Assembly (NCBI GenBank): GCA_041493035.1
Contig: JBGPYB010000001.1
Coordinates: forward strand, 1 to 64,000
Length of the DNA stretch: 64,000 bases
Reading direction: 5' to 3'
From: JBGPYB01 sp041493035
Lineage (GTDB): Bacteria; Acidobacteriota; Vicinamibacteria; Fen-336
This document shows, piece by piece, positions 54,532 through 62,904 of this stretch. Under the pieces are notes generated by a model. That model saw nothing but the letters and a program-made list of their open reading frames with translations. It did no database searches and had not been told where the DNA came from. Made by a program: the position numbers and the translations under genes. Each line of letters begins with the position of its first letter. Position 1 is the first letter of the stretch.

Positions 54532-56076
54532 GTGCCGGAAATTGACGCCGAAGGCGAGCCCCGGACAGGCGTTCTCTCCGACGCTGCCGCCATGGGCGGC
54601 GCTCGGCGCCTGAGAGCGATCTCATGGTCCCTGGAGATCGGCATCGCCCTGATCGTCGCGCTGTCCGTGATCGCCATCGGATCGGTTCATCCCTGGGCCT
54701 ATGTGCCGCTGTGGATCGCCTCGCTGCTCTCGGGCGTTTTTCTGGTATTGCGCGCCGCGGCCATCCGTTCCCTGCGCCGCGTGCTCGGAGGTCGGCGCTT
54801 CGCCTTCCATCCTTCCGACCGCTGGCTTGCCCTCGACGCCCAGTCGTCCTACGGCCTGACGGGTTGGACCTTCGATCTCTCGCGACCGATCTTTCCGAGA
54901 GCCTGCCTGTTCCGCCCAGGGCTCGTGTTCTTGATTTGGGTGGCGCTCCAACTGGTGCCGCTCCCCTTCGACTGGCGACCGGTTTCGGTCTCTCCGCCCG
55001 ACACGACGAGAGGCGCTCTCTTCCTCGCGACGGCGCTGCTCATCCATGTCGCGGCCGTGGCCGTGCTCGACCAGCGCGAGGCCCGGGAACGACTCCGAAG
55101 GGTTGTGGCCGTCTTGGGTTTGGCGATATCGCTGGTCGCTATCCTTCAGCTCGGGGCGGGAGCGCGGCGCATCTATGGCCTCTTCGAGCCGCAAGAGCCT
55201 GGCCTCGTCTTTGGCCCTTTCGTGAATCGAAATCACTTCGCCGGTTACATGCTCATGGTCGTGCCGACGTGTCTCGCGCTTCTCGCCCACGCGTGGCGTC
55301 GCTACGACGAAAGGGTCGGCGAGGCGCCCAACTCACGCCGGCGGCTTCTGGCGCTCACCTCGGCCCAGGGCACGGCGCTCCTCTATGCGGCGATCCCGGT
55401 GTCGGTGAGCATCTCGGCGCTCGTCGCCACGACCTCCCGGGGAGCCCTCACGGCCTTTGCGGCGAGCCTGGCCCTGGCGGCGCTGGGGCTCAGGAGGCGC
55501 GAGCGGGGAGTCCCCGTCTGGGCGATCGCCCTTGCATTCGCGGCCATGGCCGTCTCGTGGTTCGGCTTCGAGCGGCTCGAGATCCGCTTCCAGAACGCGG
55601 CCGCGGACGCTCCCGGTCGGACCCTGGTCTGGAGGGACGCCCTTCATCGTATGGACGGCCGTTGGCTCCGCGGGGCAGGCTTCAACGCCTTCGCCTCGGC
55701 GATGAGTGGCGCCACGCCCTGGGCGTTGCCCCTCGGGGCCGAGGCCTGGCCTAGCGAGATCGAGGGGGCCCGCAGGGCCGGCCGGCCGGCCGGCACCCGC
55801 GTTGCCGAGGGAGTAGCGGGCCTCACCTGGTACCGCGAAGCCCACAACGACTACCTCCAGGTGCTCGTGGAAACCGGGGTGCTAGGGCTCGCGTTGGCTC
55901 TCTGGGCCGCGGTGGAAGTTCTGGCCGCAGCCCGGCGCGACCCGTGGCTCATCATGGCGATGTCCGGTATCCTCATGCACTCCACCGTCGATTTCGACCT
56001 CCAGATACCCGCCATCGGCGTGCTTTTTGTCGTTCTCGCGGCATCTCGGGTGCGTTCGCGACTCCCACCGTGCTAG
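54532..56076 (+). CDS. O-antigen ligase/polymerase-family (Wzy_C-like) membrane protein
   Basis: This 514-residue multi-spanning protein has about ten hydrophobic helices. The segment FGPFVNRNHFAGYMLMVVP near residue 230 and WYREAHNDYLQVLVETGVLGL near 420 match the large periplasmic loop of the O-antigen ligase/WaaL superfamily. This would ligate or polymerise surface polysaccharide. GTG 54532 is used. It lies in a plus-strand group of envelope genes. The exact role (ligase or polymerase) cannot be decided. Confidence 0.82.
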   Translation: MPEIDAEGEPRTGVLSDAAAMGGARRLRAISWSLEIGIALIVALSVIAIGSVHPWAYVPLWIASLLSGVFLVLRAAAIRSLRRVLGGRRFAFHPSDRWLALDAQSSYGLTGWTFDLSRPIFPRACLFRPGLVFLIWVALQLVPLPFDWRPVSVSPPDTTRGALFLATALLIHVAAVAVLDQREARERLRRVVAVLGLAISLVAILQLGAGARRIYGLFEPQEPGLVFGPFVNRNHFAGYMLMVVPTCLALLAHAWRRYDERVGEAPNSRRRLLALTSAQGTALLYAAIPVSVSISALVATTSRGALTAFAASLALAALGLRRRERGVPVWAIALAFAAMAVSWFGFERLEIRFQNAAADAPGRTLVWRDALHRMDGRWLRGAGFNAFASAMSGATPWALPLGAEAWPSEIEGARRAGRPAGTRVAEGVAGLTWYREAHNDYLQVLVETGVLGLALALWAAVEVLAAARRDPWLIMAMSGILMHSTVDFDLQIPAIGVLFVVLAASRVRSRLPPC

Positions 56077-56116
56077 CCTCTTGCCCACGAAGGCGATCGC
56101 TTCCAGGAGAAACTCG

Positions 56117-56725
56117 ATGATCCGACGCCTCGCTCCCTACGTGGTTGCCCTTTGCGTGTCGACGGCCGGCGCCGCACTGGCCGACGAGGAACGGGCAGTC
56201 CCCTCGGACGAGGGGAAGCCCTGGGCGCTGGGCCTCGGTCTCGGTCTGGTGCGTTCCAACGACGAGGGAAGCCTCTACCTTTCGGCCAACCTGCGCCGAC
56301 GGATCCATTTCAGCCCCCGGCCTGACGACACACAGAGCGCCTCCACCTCCACGGAGCCGGACCAGGGGCGCCACGGTCGAGTGTACGTGGAGCCGGAGAT
56401 CGGGTACTGGAGGCGTACCTCTGACGACGGCTCGCGCGAGAAGGACCTTCTGCTCGGAGTGAACCTCGTGGGCGTTGTGCCGACCCGGGTCTTCGACCTC
56501 TTTGTGGGCGCCGGCTTTGGCGCGCATTTCTTGGACGTGGGCGTGCTTCAGAACGGAGTGGTCGCCAGCCAAACGTCGACTCGATTCGGAGCCAACATTC
56601 AGTTTGGTGTCGAGGCCGATCTGGCTCGCAACGTGGGTATCTTTGGTCAGGGTCGCGTCGACTTGCTCGACAAGAAACCCAGCCAACAGTCCAAGGTCTG
56701 GGCGGGTCTGCGCTTCCGCTTCTAG
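56117..56725 (+). CDS. Outer-membrane beta-barrel protein, OmpA-like fold
   Basis: This 202-residue exported protein has a signal peptide ending AALAD (about residue 23). The rest is strand-rich with alternating hydrophobic residues (WALGLGLGLVRS, LYLSANLRRRIHF, LLLGVNLVGVV, FDLFVGAGFGAHFLD) and ends in RFRF, the C-terminal aromatic used by BAM for insertion. No homologue can be named. AGGAGA precedes ATG 56117. Its stop overlaps the convergent cyclophilin stop by 4 nt. It is likely cotranscribed with the O-antigen ligase-like gene. Confidence 0.7.
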   Translation: MIRRLAPYVVALCVSTAGAALADEERAVPSDEGKPWALGLGLGLVRSNDEGSLYLSANLRRRIHFSPRPDDTQSASTSTEPDQGRHGRVYVEPEIGYWRRTSDDGSREKDLLLGVNLVGVVPTRVFDLFVGAGFGAHFLDVGVLQNGVVASQTSTRFGANIQFGVEADLARNVGIFGQGRVDLLDKKPSQQSKVWAGLRFRF

Positions 56726-57303
56726 TCGAGCAGCCGAACCTTCATCTCGACGCGCCGCCGCGGATGGCCGTCGTCACCGCCCAGCTCGCTGATCGAGTCC
56801 GCGACGGTAAGGCCGGAGACCACCTCGCCGAAGATCGTGTAGTGCCCATGAAGCGAGGGCTGATCCGTGAGGACGACGAAGAACTGGGTTCCGGAGCTGT
56901 CCTTGTTCGTCGGGCAGCGTGCGGCCACCACGGTGCCGCGAGTGAAACTTCGCTTCGAGATCTCGGCCCGCAGGGCTCCGAAGCCGCCGCGGCCGTATTC
57001 GGCCTGTCGCGCAGGATCCTTGGAGTAGGGATCTCCCCCCTGGATGACCTGTCCGGGCAGGATGCGGTGGAACGTCGTGCCATCGTATCCGCCGCTTCGG
57101 GCCGTCTCGAGGAAATAGCGGACCTGCCCGGGGGCCAGATCCGGAAGGAGACGGATCACGAAAGATCCCACCTCCGTCTCGACGACCGCATCGGGGACCT
57201 TTCGGGTTTCGGCCGACGCGGCCCAAACCGAAGCGGGCAGAGCCGTGAGCCCGAGGCACGCGACCAGCACCAGGGCTCCGCGCTTCGAGATCATTTCCAA
57301 CAT
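56722..57303 (-). CDS. Exported cyclophilin-type peptidyl-prolyl isomerase
   Basis: This 193-residue periplasmic prolyl isomerase has a signal peptide (residues 1-28) and a cyclophilin fold with GYDGTTFHRILPGQVIQGGDP near residue 73. NKDSSGTQFFVVLTDQPSLHGHYTIFGEVVSGL also matches the family. The FHR and QFF motifs that form the active site are intact. M1 or M4 may be the start. It lies one base after the stop of the nucleotidyltransferase gene, in the same direction. Confidence 0.92.
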   Translation of the reverse strand: MLEMISKRGALVLVACLGLTALPASVWAASAETRKVPDAVVETEVGSFVIRLLPDLAPGQVRYFLETARSGGYDGTTFHRILPGQVIQGGDPYSKDPARQAEYGRGGFGALRAEISKRSFTRGTVVAARCPTNKDSSGTQFFVVLTDQPSLHGHYTIFGEVVSGLTVADSISELGGDDGHPRRRVEMKVRLLD

Positions 57304-57304
57304 T

Positions 57305-58555
57305 CTAGCGTAGGCCGGCTGGGAACGTCCGCGGGCGGGCGCGAATCGCCACGCGGCTCCGAGCGGCTCTCAGCAGCCGTCGGGCGAGGTCGAAGGGTCG
57401 AGCGATGCGGAGGGCGGTCGCCCGAAGCGGCGACAAGGGCCGCCCATGAAGAGCCTCGATCTGCCCGCGTCGCGGCCAGACCGCGCCGGCCGCGTCCCGC
57501 ACCCATGCGAGAGGCCAGGGAAGGAGCGAAGGTCCGCTCCCGAGAACTCGAAGCTTCAAGGCCCCGCGGTACGTCGGGTCGAGCGCGCCGGCCAGGACAT
57601 GGGCGAGAAGCGCGTCGGCCGGCCGTCGGCCGGGGCGAAGGGGCCCAGAAAGAATGTCCCCCAGACGAAGACCCGCGCAGAGACCCCAGGCGGCTTCGGC
57701 TTCGCCAGGGCGCACGTAGGCCGATGTGAAACCCACGCCTTCCCCCCAGAGGTCCCGGTTACGTTCGTCACCGACGCCGAGGTCGAGGAGATCCGCCAGC
57801 ATCCGCGTCGACGGATAGCTGCCAGGCGCAAAACCGTGCTGCGCGATACCATGGACGAGGGCGTGGGCCGCGAGCACGGCGGGAGTCGGAACGGAGACAT
57901 CGCCAGGGAGGTTCGGGAGGCGCTGGAGCAGCCCTCGCCGACGAAGGCTCAGGGCACTGGCGAACTCCCGTTCGCCTGGGATCCGCACGCCCGGCAAGAA
58001 GCGGTGGACGTCCACGTTCTCGCCAGGACGCCGTTGGAGCGGAGGGAGCTGGTGTTCACACGGCGGCCCGCCCTGGTCCGAGCGGAAGCCCCGCTGCCGG
58101 AGGGCCTCGGCAACCACGCCGAGGTGAGCCTCGTCCACGAGAAAGTCCACGTCGCTGGCCGACCGCGCATGAAGCTCAGTACGTCCCGTGAGATGAAGCG
58201 CCATTCCCTTCAGGACAACAAGCGGCACTCCCGCCTCCGCAGCGCAGGAAGCCGCTTCCCGGCACACCTCCAGGAGACGCTCGTTGTCGAGAGCGGCAAC
58301 GCCCTGGGCCGCGACCAGGGCGCGCGCTCCATGAGGGCCGGCCTCCGCTTCGAGGCGCGGCCGAGGGGTCCGCGCCGCGATACGGGGCGCCAGGTCGAGG
58401 CGCCGTGCGAGCGCGGCCCCCTCCTCGGAGATCGCCGCGAACGCTCGCGCGTCCAGGGGGCTGAAAGCCCGGAGCAGGACCCAGGCTATCTCTTTGGAAA
58501 CAACGACTTCCGGCGGACGGAACCGAAGCCCTCCAGGCACGTTTGCCTCAGGCAT
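57305..58555 (-). CDS. Nucleotidyltransferase-fold protein (NTP_transf_5-like)
   Basis: This 416-residue protein has VVLKGMALHLTGRTELHARSASDVDFLVDEAHLG (about residues 111-145), the signature of the putative nucleotidyltransferase family: K-G..L, R...D.D. The catalytic pair Asp134/Asp136 appears intact. The C-terminal half is helical and Arg-rich and unassigned. Such proteins often accompany RiPP gene clusters such as lasso peptides, and exopolysaccharide loci. Here it diverges from the C25 peptidase gene. It might label a peptide or sugar with NMP, which is inference. Confidence 0.75.
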   Translation of the reverse strand: MPEANVPGGLRFRPPEVVVSKEIAWVLLRAFSPLDARAFAAISEEGAALARRLDLAPRIAARTPRPRLEAEAGPHGARALVAAQGVAALDNERLLEVCREAASCAAEAGVPLVVLKGMALHLTGRTELHARSASDVDFLVDEAHLGVVAEALRQRGFRSDQGGPPCEHQLPPLQRRPGENVDVHRFLPGVRIPGEREFASALSLRRRGLLQRLPNLPGDVSVPTPAVLAAHALVHGIAQHGFAPGSYPSTRMLADLLDLGVGDERNRDLWGEGVGFTSAYVRPGEAEAAWGLCAGLRLGDILSGPLRPGRRPADALLAHVLAGALDPTYRGALKLRVLGSGPSLLPWPLAWVRDAAGAVWPRRGQIEALHGRPLSPLRATALRIARPFDLARRLLRAARSRVAIRARPRTFPAGLR

Positions 58556-58636
58556 CGCCCTAGCTTATCATTGAGGATCTTGGCTCCCTCCAGAGCTTGG
58601 GGCCGGGGCCTCCCCGCTGCCCTTGGGAAGTGTGCA

Positions 58637-61600
58637 ATGCGGGGAATGGTTCCGAAACTCAAAGTCGCGGCCGCAGCTCTTCTCTTGGTCCTCGTTTCGC
58701 CGGCCTCTGGACGCGCGGGCAGCACCCTCACGACCGCCCCCTACACTCCGAACGGCAACCAGTCCGGCACCGCCAACGGCGACTACGTGAGCGAGGACGC
58801 GGCCGGAGGAGGCCTGAACTTGCCCTACCACTTCTGGGTCGAGGTCCCGCCCGGGCTGGGCCGCCTCGTGGTGGACATCTGGGACGCCGACATCGGGGCC
58901 GGGGGTGCGGGCGAGGCGGCCGCGGGCCGCGATCGCGCGCGCAGCGTCTTCGACGTGAACGCGGTCTACACCCTCCTCGATCCAACGGGCGCTACCCGAG
59001 CGACGGTGAACGGCACCAATGCTCTGCCGGCATTGGCCGACAACGCGTGGTTCAACCTCTTCAATTCGGTGGTGGGTCTGACCGCCGGGCACTGGGAGGT
59101 TCGAATCGACCAGTCGACGCTCGTCGACGTGGCCGGCAACCGCGACGCCATCAACGCTTTCGGCGTTCGCGCCCACGACGGCACCGCTGGCGCCGGTGGG
59201 ACCGAACTGAATGTGTACTACGATTCCATCACCGACGTCGGCGTCAACCCGCCCGCTGTGGCGGGGCTGATCAACACGAGGACCTACGTCGAGTACCCCT
59301 ACATCGTCTCGGGCTGCTCGTTCTTCGAGAACGACTTCGACTTCGACACCAACAACGCGACCGGTCAGTCGATCGTCTACGCCAGCCGTACCCCGGCGAC
59401 TTCCGCTGCCTTCAGCCAGACCCTCGCCAATGCCACCCTCTCAGTGAACGATGTCTGGAATCGAGACGCCATCGCGGGCTGGACCAGCGACTCGAGGTCC
59501 ACCGAGTACGGGATCTGGTCGCAGACCACCACCATGCGTTCGTATGTCGTTGGTGGCGCGAACAACGGCAACTACGGCAACCTCTACGTCGCCAACTTCC
59601 AGGCGGTCGCGGGCGCCCCGATCGCGAACCCGCCCGCGAACTCGTTCCGCACCTACATTGCCACCGACGCCGGTGGCGCCCCCGTGAAGCCCTATCTCGA
59701 GCAGTTTCTGGGGTATCTGTCGGGGCCACGGACCCCGACGGTGGGGCAGACCACGGTCTTCACGGTCACCGTACGTGTCGTCAACCCGACGCTCCTTCCC
59801 ATCGCCTTTGGCGCTCCGGCCGCCGACATCGTGACGGCGAACGTGCTGAGACCCGTGGGCTCGTTGGGCTATCAGGGCGGCGCCCAGGTCACCCAAGGGA
59901 CCATCCTCTCGGAGCCTGCCATCGGCGGAACCGGGAACGTGACCTGGAACCCTGGCCCGGTCGCCGCGGGTGCCACCGCGTTCCTCGCCTTCAACGTGGC
60001 CGTCACCCCCACCATGGCCGGCCAGAGGATTCCGGTCACGAACACGCCTGTTTCGGGGAACGGCACCCGCGCCACCTTCGTCGACGAAACCGGCAACACC
60101 ACACAGGCGCGCGCCACCTTCACCCTCGGGCCCGTCTGCGATCTCGCGGTGAACCTGGCCCTCGCCACCCCCGCCGTGGTGTCGTCCCTCCGCGCCCACG
60201 ACGGGCCGCGTGGTGTCGAGGTGGAGTGGGAGACGGCCTCCGAGGTCGGCACCGCCGGATTCGATCTCCTTCGGTGGGACCCCGAGACCGACGGCTACGT
60301 GACGCTCAACAAGGGGTTGCTCCCGGGCCTCCAGGGCTCTCCTCAAGGGGGGCGGTATCGTTTCGTCGACGAGGGCGCGTCCGCCTCCGCCAAGCTCTGG
60401 TACGTCCTCTCGGAAGCCACGGCTTCGGGTGAGCGGCGCTTCCACGGTCCGTACGAGGTCCAGGTCGAGACAGCGTCCCCCTCAGCGTCGCTCCGCTCTC
60501 ACTCGGCCGACGGCTACGATCGCACGGCTCGACGCCGCCCCGCCTCGCAACGAGCGGCCCGGGTGGCGTCGGCCCTGACGACTCTCCCGCTGGCGGCCCC
60601 CGTGGCCGGCGCCACCGCGGTCAAGATCGGCGTCGAGAAGGACGGCCTCTACTACGTTTCGGCGACCTCGATCGCCGCGGCCCTGGGCTGGCCCGCGGCG
60701 CAGGTCGGGGCCTTCCTGTCCACGCAGCGATTCGCGCTGTCCTCGCAAGGGAGGCCCGTGGCCTGGACGCCGTCTTCCGGCGGCCTCCTCTTCTACGGGC
60801 GCGGCGTCGACAGCATCTATACCCGCGACAACGTCTACTGGCTCGGGGTCGGCCACGGGACGATGATGACCACCGCCGACGGCCGCCGTCCGTCGCCGAC
60901 GGGGCCGGCGAGCTTCCTGGACCAGGTCCACGCAGAGGAGAACCGTCTGCCCGCCACGGCGGTCTCGACCGACCCGGAGTCCGACTATTGGTACTGGGAC
61001 TACCTGAGCGGCGGTCATCCCACCTACGGAAGCAGGAGCTTCCCCCTCGCCGCCGTCGCCGTGGATCATGGTGGCGCGCCGGCCCGGCTGACCATCCATC
61101 TGCACGGGGCCACCACGACGGCCGTCACCGGCGAGCACCACGTCGTCGCACGGCTCAACGGAAGCCCCATCGGCGAGGTGCAGTGGGAAGGGGTCGTTCC
61201 AGCCACCATCGACGTGCCGGTGGGCGCATCGATGGTCCAGGAGGGACAGAACAGCGTGGAACTGGACGCGCTCCTGGACACCGCAGCGCCTTACAGCATC
61301 GTCTACCTCGACAGCTTCGATCTCACATACCCACGACTCTATCAGGCCGCCGGCTCGGCGCTGTCGTTCCGCGGCGACGGTCATGGCGTCGTGACGGTCG
61401 CCGGGTTCCCGGATCCGGCCATCGGCGTCTTCGACGTGACTGACCCCGCGAACACTCACCGAGTGGCGCGGACCACCGTGACCGGCGCTCCCGGCGCCTT
61501 CCAGGTGAGCCTCGTCCCGGCCGGTCCGGACACTCGCTACGTCGCATCGACTCCGGCGGGCTGGCTCGCGCCGAAATGGATCCGGTCGTATCGCTCGGCC

Positions 61601-62731
61601 GGGCTCAAGTCGCGGCGGGGCGGGGCCGACTACATCGTGCTGACCACCTCCGACCTCATGGCGCCGGCTCGGCGCCTCGCTGCAATGCGCCAGAGGCAGG
61701 GGCTCGTCACTGCGGTGGTGGACGTGGCCGACGTCATGGACGAGTTCGACGCCGGGATCTCGACCCCGCACGCGGTGCAGGCTTTCCTGCGCTGGGCCGC
61801 GGCGCACTGGTCCCCGGCGCCCCGCTCCCTGCTCCTGGCCGGACTCGGCACCCTCGACTACAAGGATTACCTGGGCAACGGCGGCAACCTGCTTCCGCCC
61901 CTCATGGTGTCGACGCCATTCGGGCTCTTCGCCTCTGACAACGACCTCGTGGATCTGGACGGCGACGGCCTGCCCGATCTCGCCGTGGGCCGCGTGCCCG
62001 CCGTCACCGCCGCCGAGCTCGACGCCTACGTCTCCAAGATCGCCGCCTACGAAGCGTCGGACGGTGCCGACTGGAAGGGCCGCGCGGTCTGGGCCTCGGA
62101 CAAGGTCGATCCCGGAGCGGACTTCCCGGCCGATGCAGAACGCCTCGTGTCGGGGCTTCCGACAGGGTACTCGGCCGACCGAGTGTACCTGGCCCCGGGC
62201 ACTATCACCGCGAGCCGCGCGCAGCTCCTGGGAGACCTCCAGAGCGGGGCCGGCATCATGAACTACGTCGGCCACGGTGGCATCGATCGCCTGGCCGCCG
62301 AAGGACTGCTCGTTTCGACCGATGCCTCGTCCCTCACCAACGCCGAGCGCCTCCCGCTTCTCACGGCCCTGACGTGCACGATCAACCGTTTCGAGGTCCC
62401 GGGCTACGCGTCCCTCGGAGGGGAGCTGGTCAAGAGCCCGTCGGGAGGGTTCTCGGCGGTCTGGGCGCCCACCGGCCTTTCGCTGAACGCGGAGGCGAAC
62501 GCCCTGGGGGCACGCTTCTACGCCACTCTGGCCGGGAAACCCGGGAGCCGGGTCGGAGACCTCGTGAACGATACGCTGCGGGCCTATGCCGCCAGCGGCG
62601 ACGAGCCGAGTCTCGTCAGCGTGTACAATCTCCTTGGCGATCCGGCGCTCGTCATGAAGCCGCCGGCATCCCCCGCGAGCCCGCCGCCGAGTGGCGAGCG
62701 GTCGCAGGGGTCGCTTCGACGGACCGAGTGA
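58637..62731 (+). CDS. Exported C25-family (gingipain-type) cysteine peptidase
   Basis: This 1364-residue secreted protein starts at ATG 58637, which begins a signal peptide (KVAAAALLLVLVSPASGRAGS). The N-terminal third is beta-rich, with a fibronectin-like EVEWETASEVGTAGFDLLR near residue 540. A central domain (about 660-960) is typical of C25-bearing proteins (LLFYGRGVDSIYTRDNVYWL). The peptidase domain covers about 990-1345: ADYIVLTTSDL, SLLLAGLGTLDYKDY and LDGDGLPDLAVGRVPA. Catalytic His1213 is in YVGHGG and Cys1247 in LTCTINRF. No type IX sorting domain is seen at the C-terminus. A 54-codon peptide gene begins 5 nt downstream. The longer frame before 58637 is antisense to the nucleotidyltransferase gene. 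Confidence 0.88.
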   Translation: MRGMVPKLKVAAAALLLVLVSPASGRAGSTLTTAPYTPNGNQSGTANGDYVSEDAAGGGLNLPYHFWVEVPPGLGRLVVDIWDADIGAGGAGEAAAGRDRARSVFDVNAVYTLLDPTGATRATVNGTNALPALADNAWFNLFNSVVGLTAGHWEVRIDQSTLVDVAGNRDAINAFGVRAHDGTAGAGGTELNVYYDSITDVGVNPPAVAGLINTRTYVEYPYIVSGCSFFENDFDFDTNNATGQSIVYASRTPATSAAFSQTLANATLSVNDVWNRDAIAGWTSDSRSTEYGIWSQTTTMRSYVVGGANNGNYGNLYVANFQAVAGAPIANPPANSFRTYIATDAGGAPVKPYLEQFLGYLSGPRTPTVGQTTVFTVTVRVVNPTLLPIAFGAPAADIVTANVLRPVGSLGYQGGAQVTQGTILSEPAIGGTGNVTWNPGPVAAGATAFLAFNVAVTPTMAGQRIPVTNTPVSGNGTRATFVDETGNTTQARATFTLGPVCDLAVNLALATPAVVSSLRAHDGPRGVEVEWETASEVGTAGFDLLRWDPETDGYVTLNKGLLPGLQGSPQGGRYRFVDEGASASAKLWYVLSEATASGERRFHGPYEVQVETASPSASLRSHSADGYDRTARRRPASQRAARVASALTTLPLAAPVAGATAVKIGVEKDGLYYVSATSIAAALGWPAAQVGAFLSTQRFALSSQGRPVAWTPSSGGLLFYGRGVDSIYTRDNVYWLGVGHGTMMTTADGRRPSPTGPASFLDQVHAEENRLPATAVSTDPESDYWYWDYLSGGHPTYGSRSFPLAAVAVDHGGAPARLTIHLHGATTTAVTGEHHVVARLNGSPIGEVQWEGVVPATIDVPVGASMVQEGQNSVELDALLDTAAPYSIVYLDSFDLTYPRLYQAAGSALSFRGDGHGVVTVAGFPDPAIGVFDVTDPANTHRVARTTVTGAPGAFQVSLVPAGPDTRYVASTPAGWLAPKWIRSYRSAGLKSRRGGADYIVLTTSDLMAPARRLAAMRQRQGLVTAVVDVADVMDEFDAGISTPHAVQAFLRWAAAHWSPAPRSLLLAGLGTLDYKDYLGNGGNLLPPLMVSTPFGLFASDNDLVDLDGDGLPDLAVGRVPAVTAAELDAYVSKIAAYEASDGADWKGRAVWASDKVDPGADFPADAERLVSGLPTGYSADRVYLAPGTITASRAQLLGDLQSGAGIMNYVGHGGIDRLAAEGLLVSTDASSLTNAERLPLLTALTCTINRFEVPGYASLGGELVKSPSGGFSAVWAPTGLSLNAEANALGARFYATLAGKPGSRVGDLVNDTLRAYAASGDEPSLVSVYNLLGDPALVMKPPASPASPPPSGERSQGSLRRTE

Positions 62732-62736
62732 GGGGC

Positions 62737-62901
62737 ATGGAACCACGAGACAACTCGAACGTCCCCCCGCCCGGCGGAAAGAAGCCCTACGAGCCTCCAC
62801 AGATAGTGAGCCGCGAGCCCCTCGAAGCTGTCGCCGCCGTCTGCTCGCCCCCCGGCAAGGCGAACCCTGGGGCGTGCCCCACGGGTCCACTCAACTCGTA
62901 G
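62737..62901 (+). CDS. Two-cysteine peptide, candidate RiPP precursor
   Basis: This 54-residue peptide starts 5 nt after the peptidase stop with GAGGGG as ribosome site. It has a charged leader-like N-terminal half with KKPYEPPQIV, resembling the YxxP motif by which PqqD/RRE domains bind RiPP leaders. A REPLEAVAAVC segment follows, and the core is rich in Pro, Gly and Ala with two cysteines (Cys36, Cys47) in CSPPGKANPGAC, ending PTGPLNS. There is no signal peptide or membrane helix. A radical SAM gene converges 3 nt away. The function is proposed, not shown. Confidence 0.65.
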   Translation: MEPRDNSNVPPPGGKKPYEPPQIVSREPLEAVAAVCSPPGKANPGACPTGPLNS

Positions 62902-62904
62902 GGT

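Noticed and set aside
57446..58636. Upstream extension of the C25 peptidase frame
   Set aside because: It is antisense to the nucleotidyltransferase gene and would put about 400 residues before the signal peptide.
60482..62890. Minus-strand open frame of 802 codons opposite the C25 peptidase
   Set aside because: Composition is the mirror of a GC-rich coding strand, no domain is seen, and the plus strand is clearly coding.
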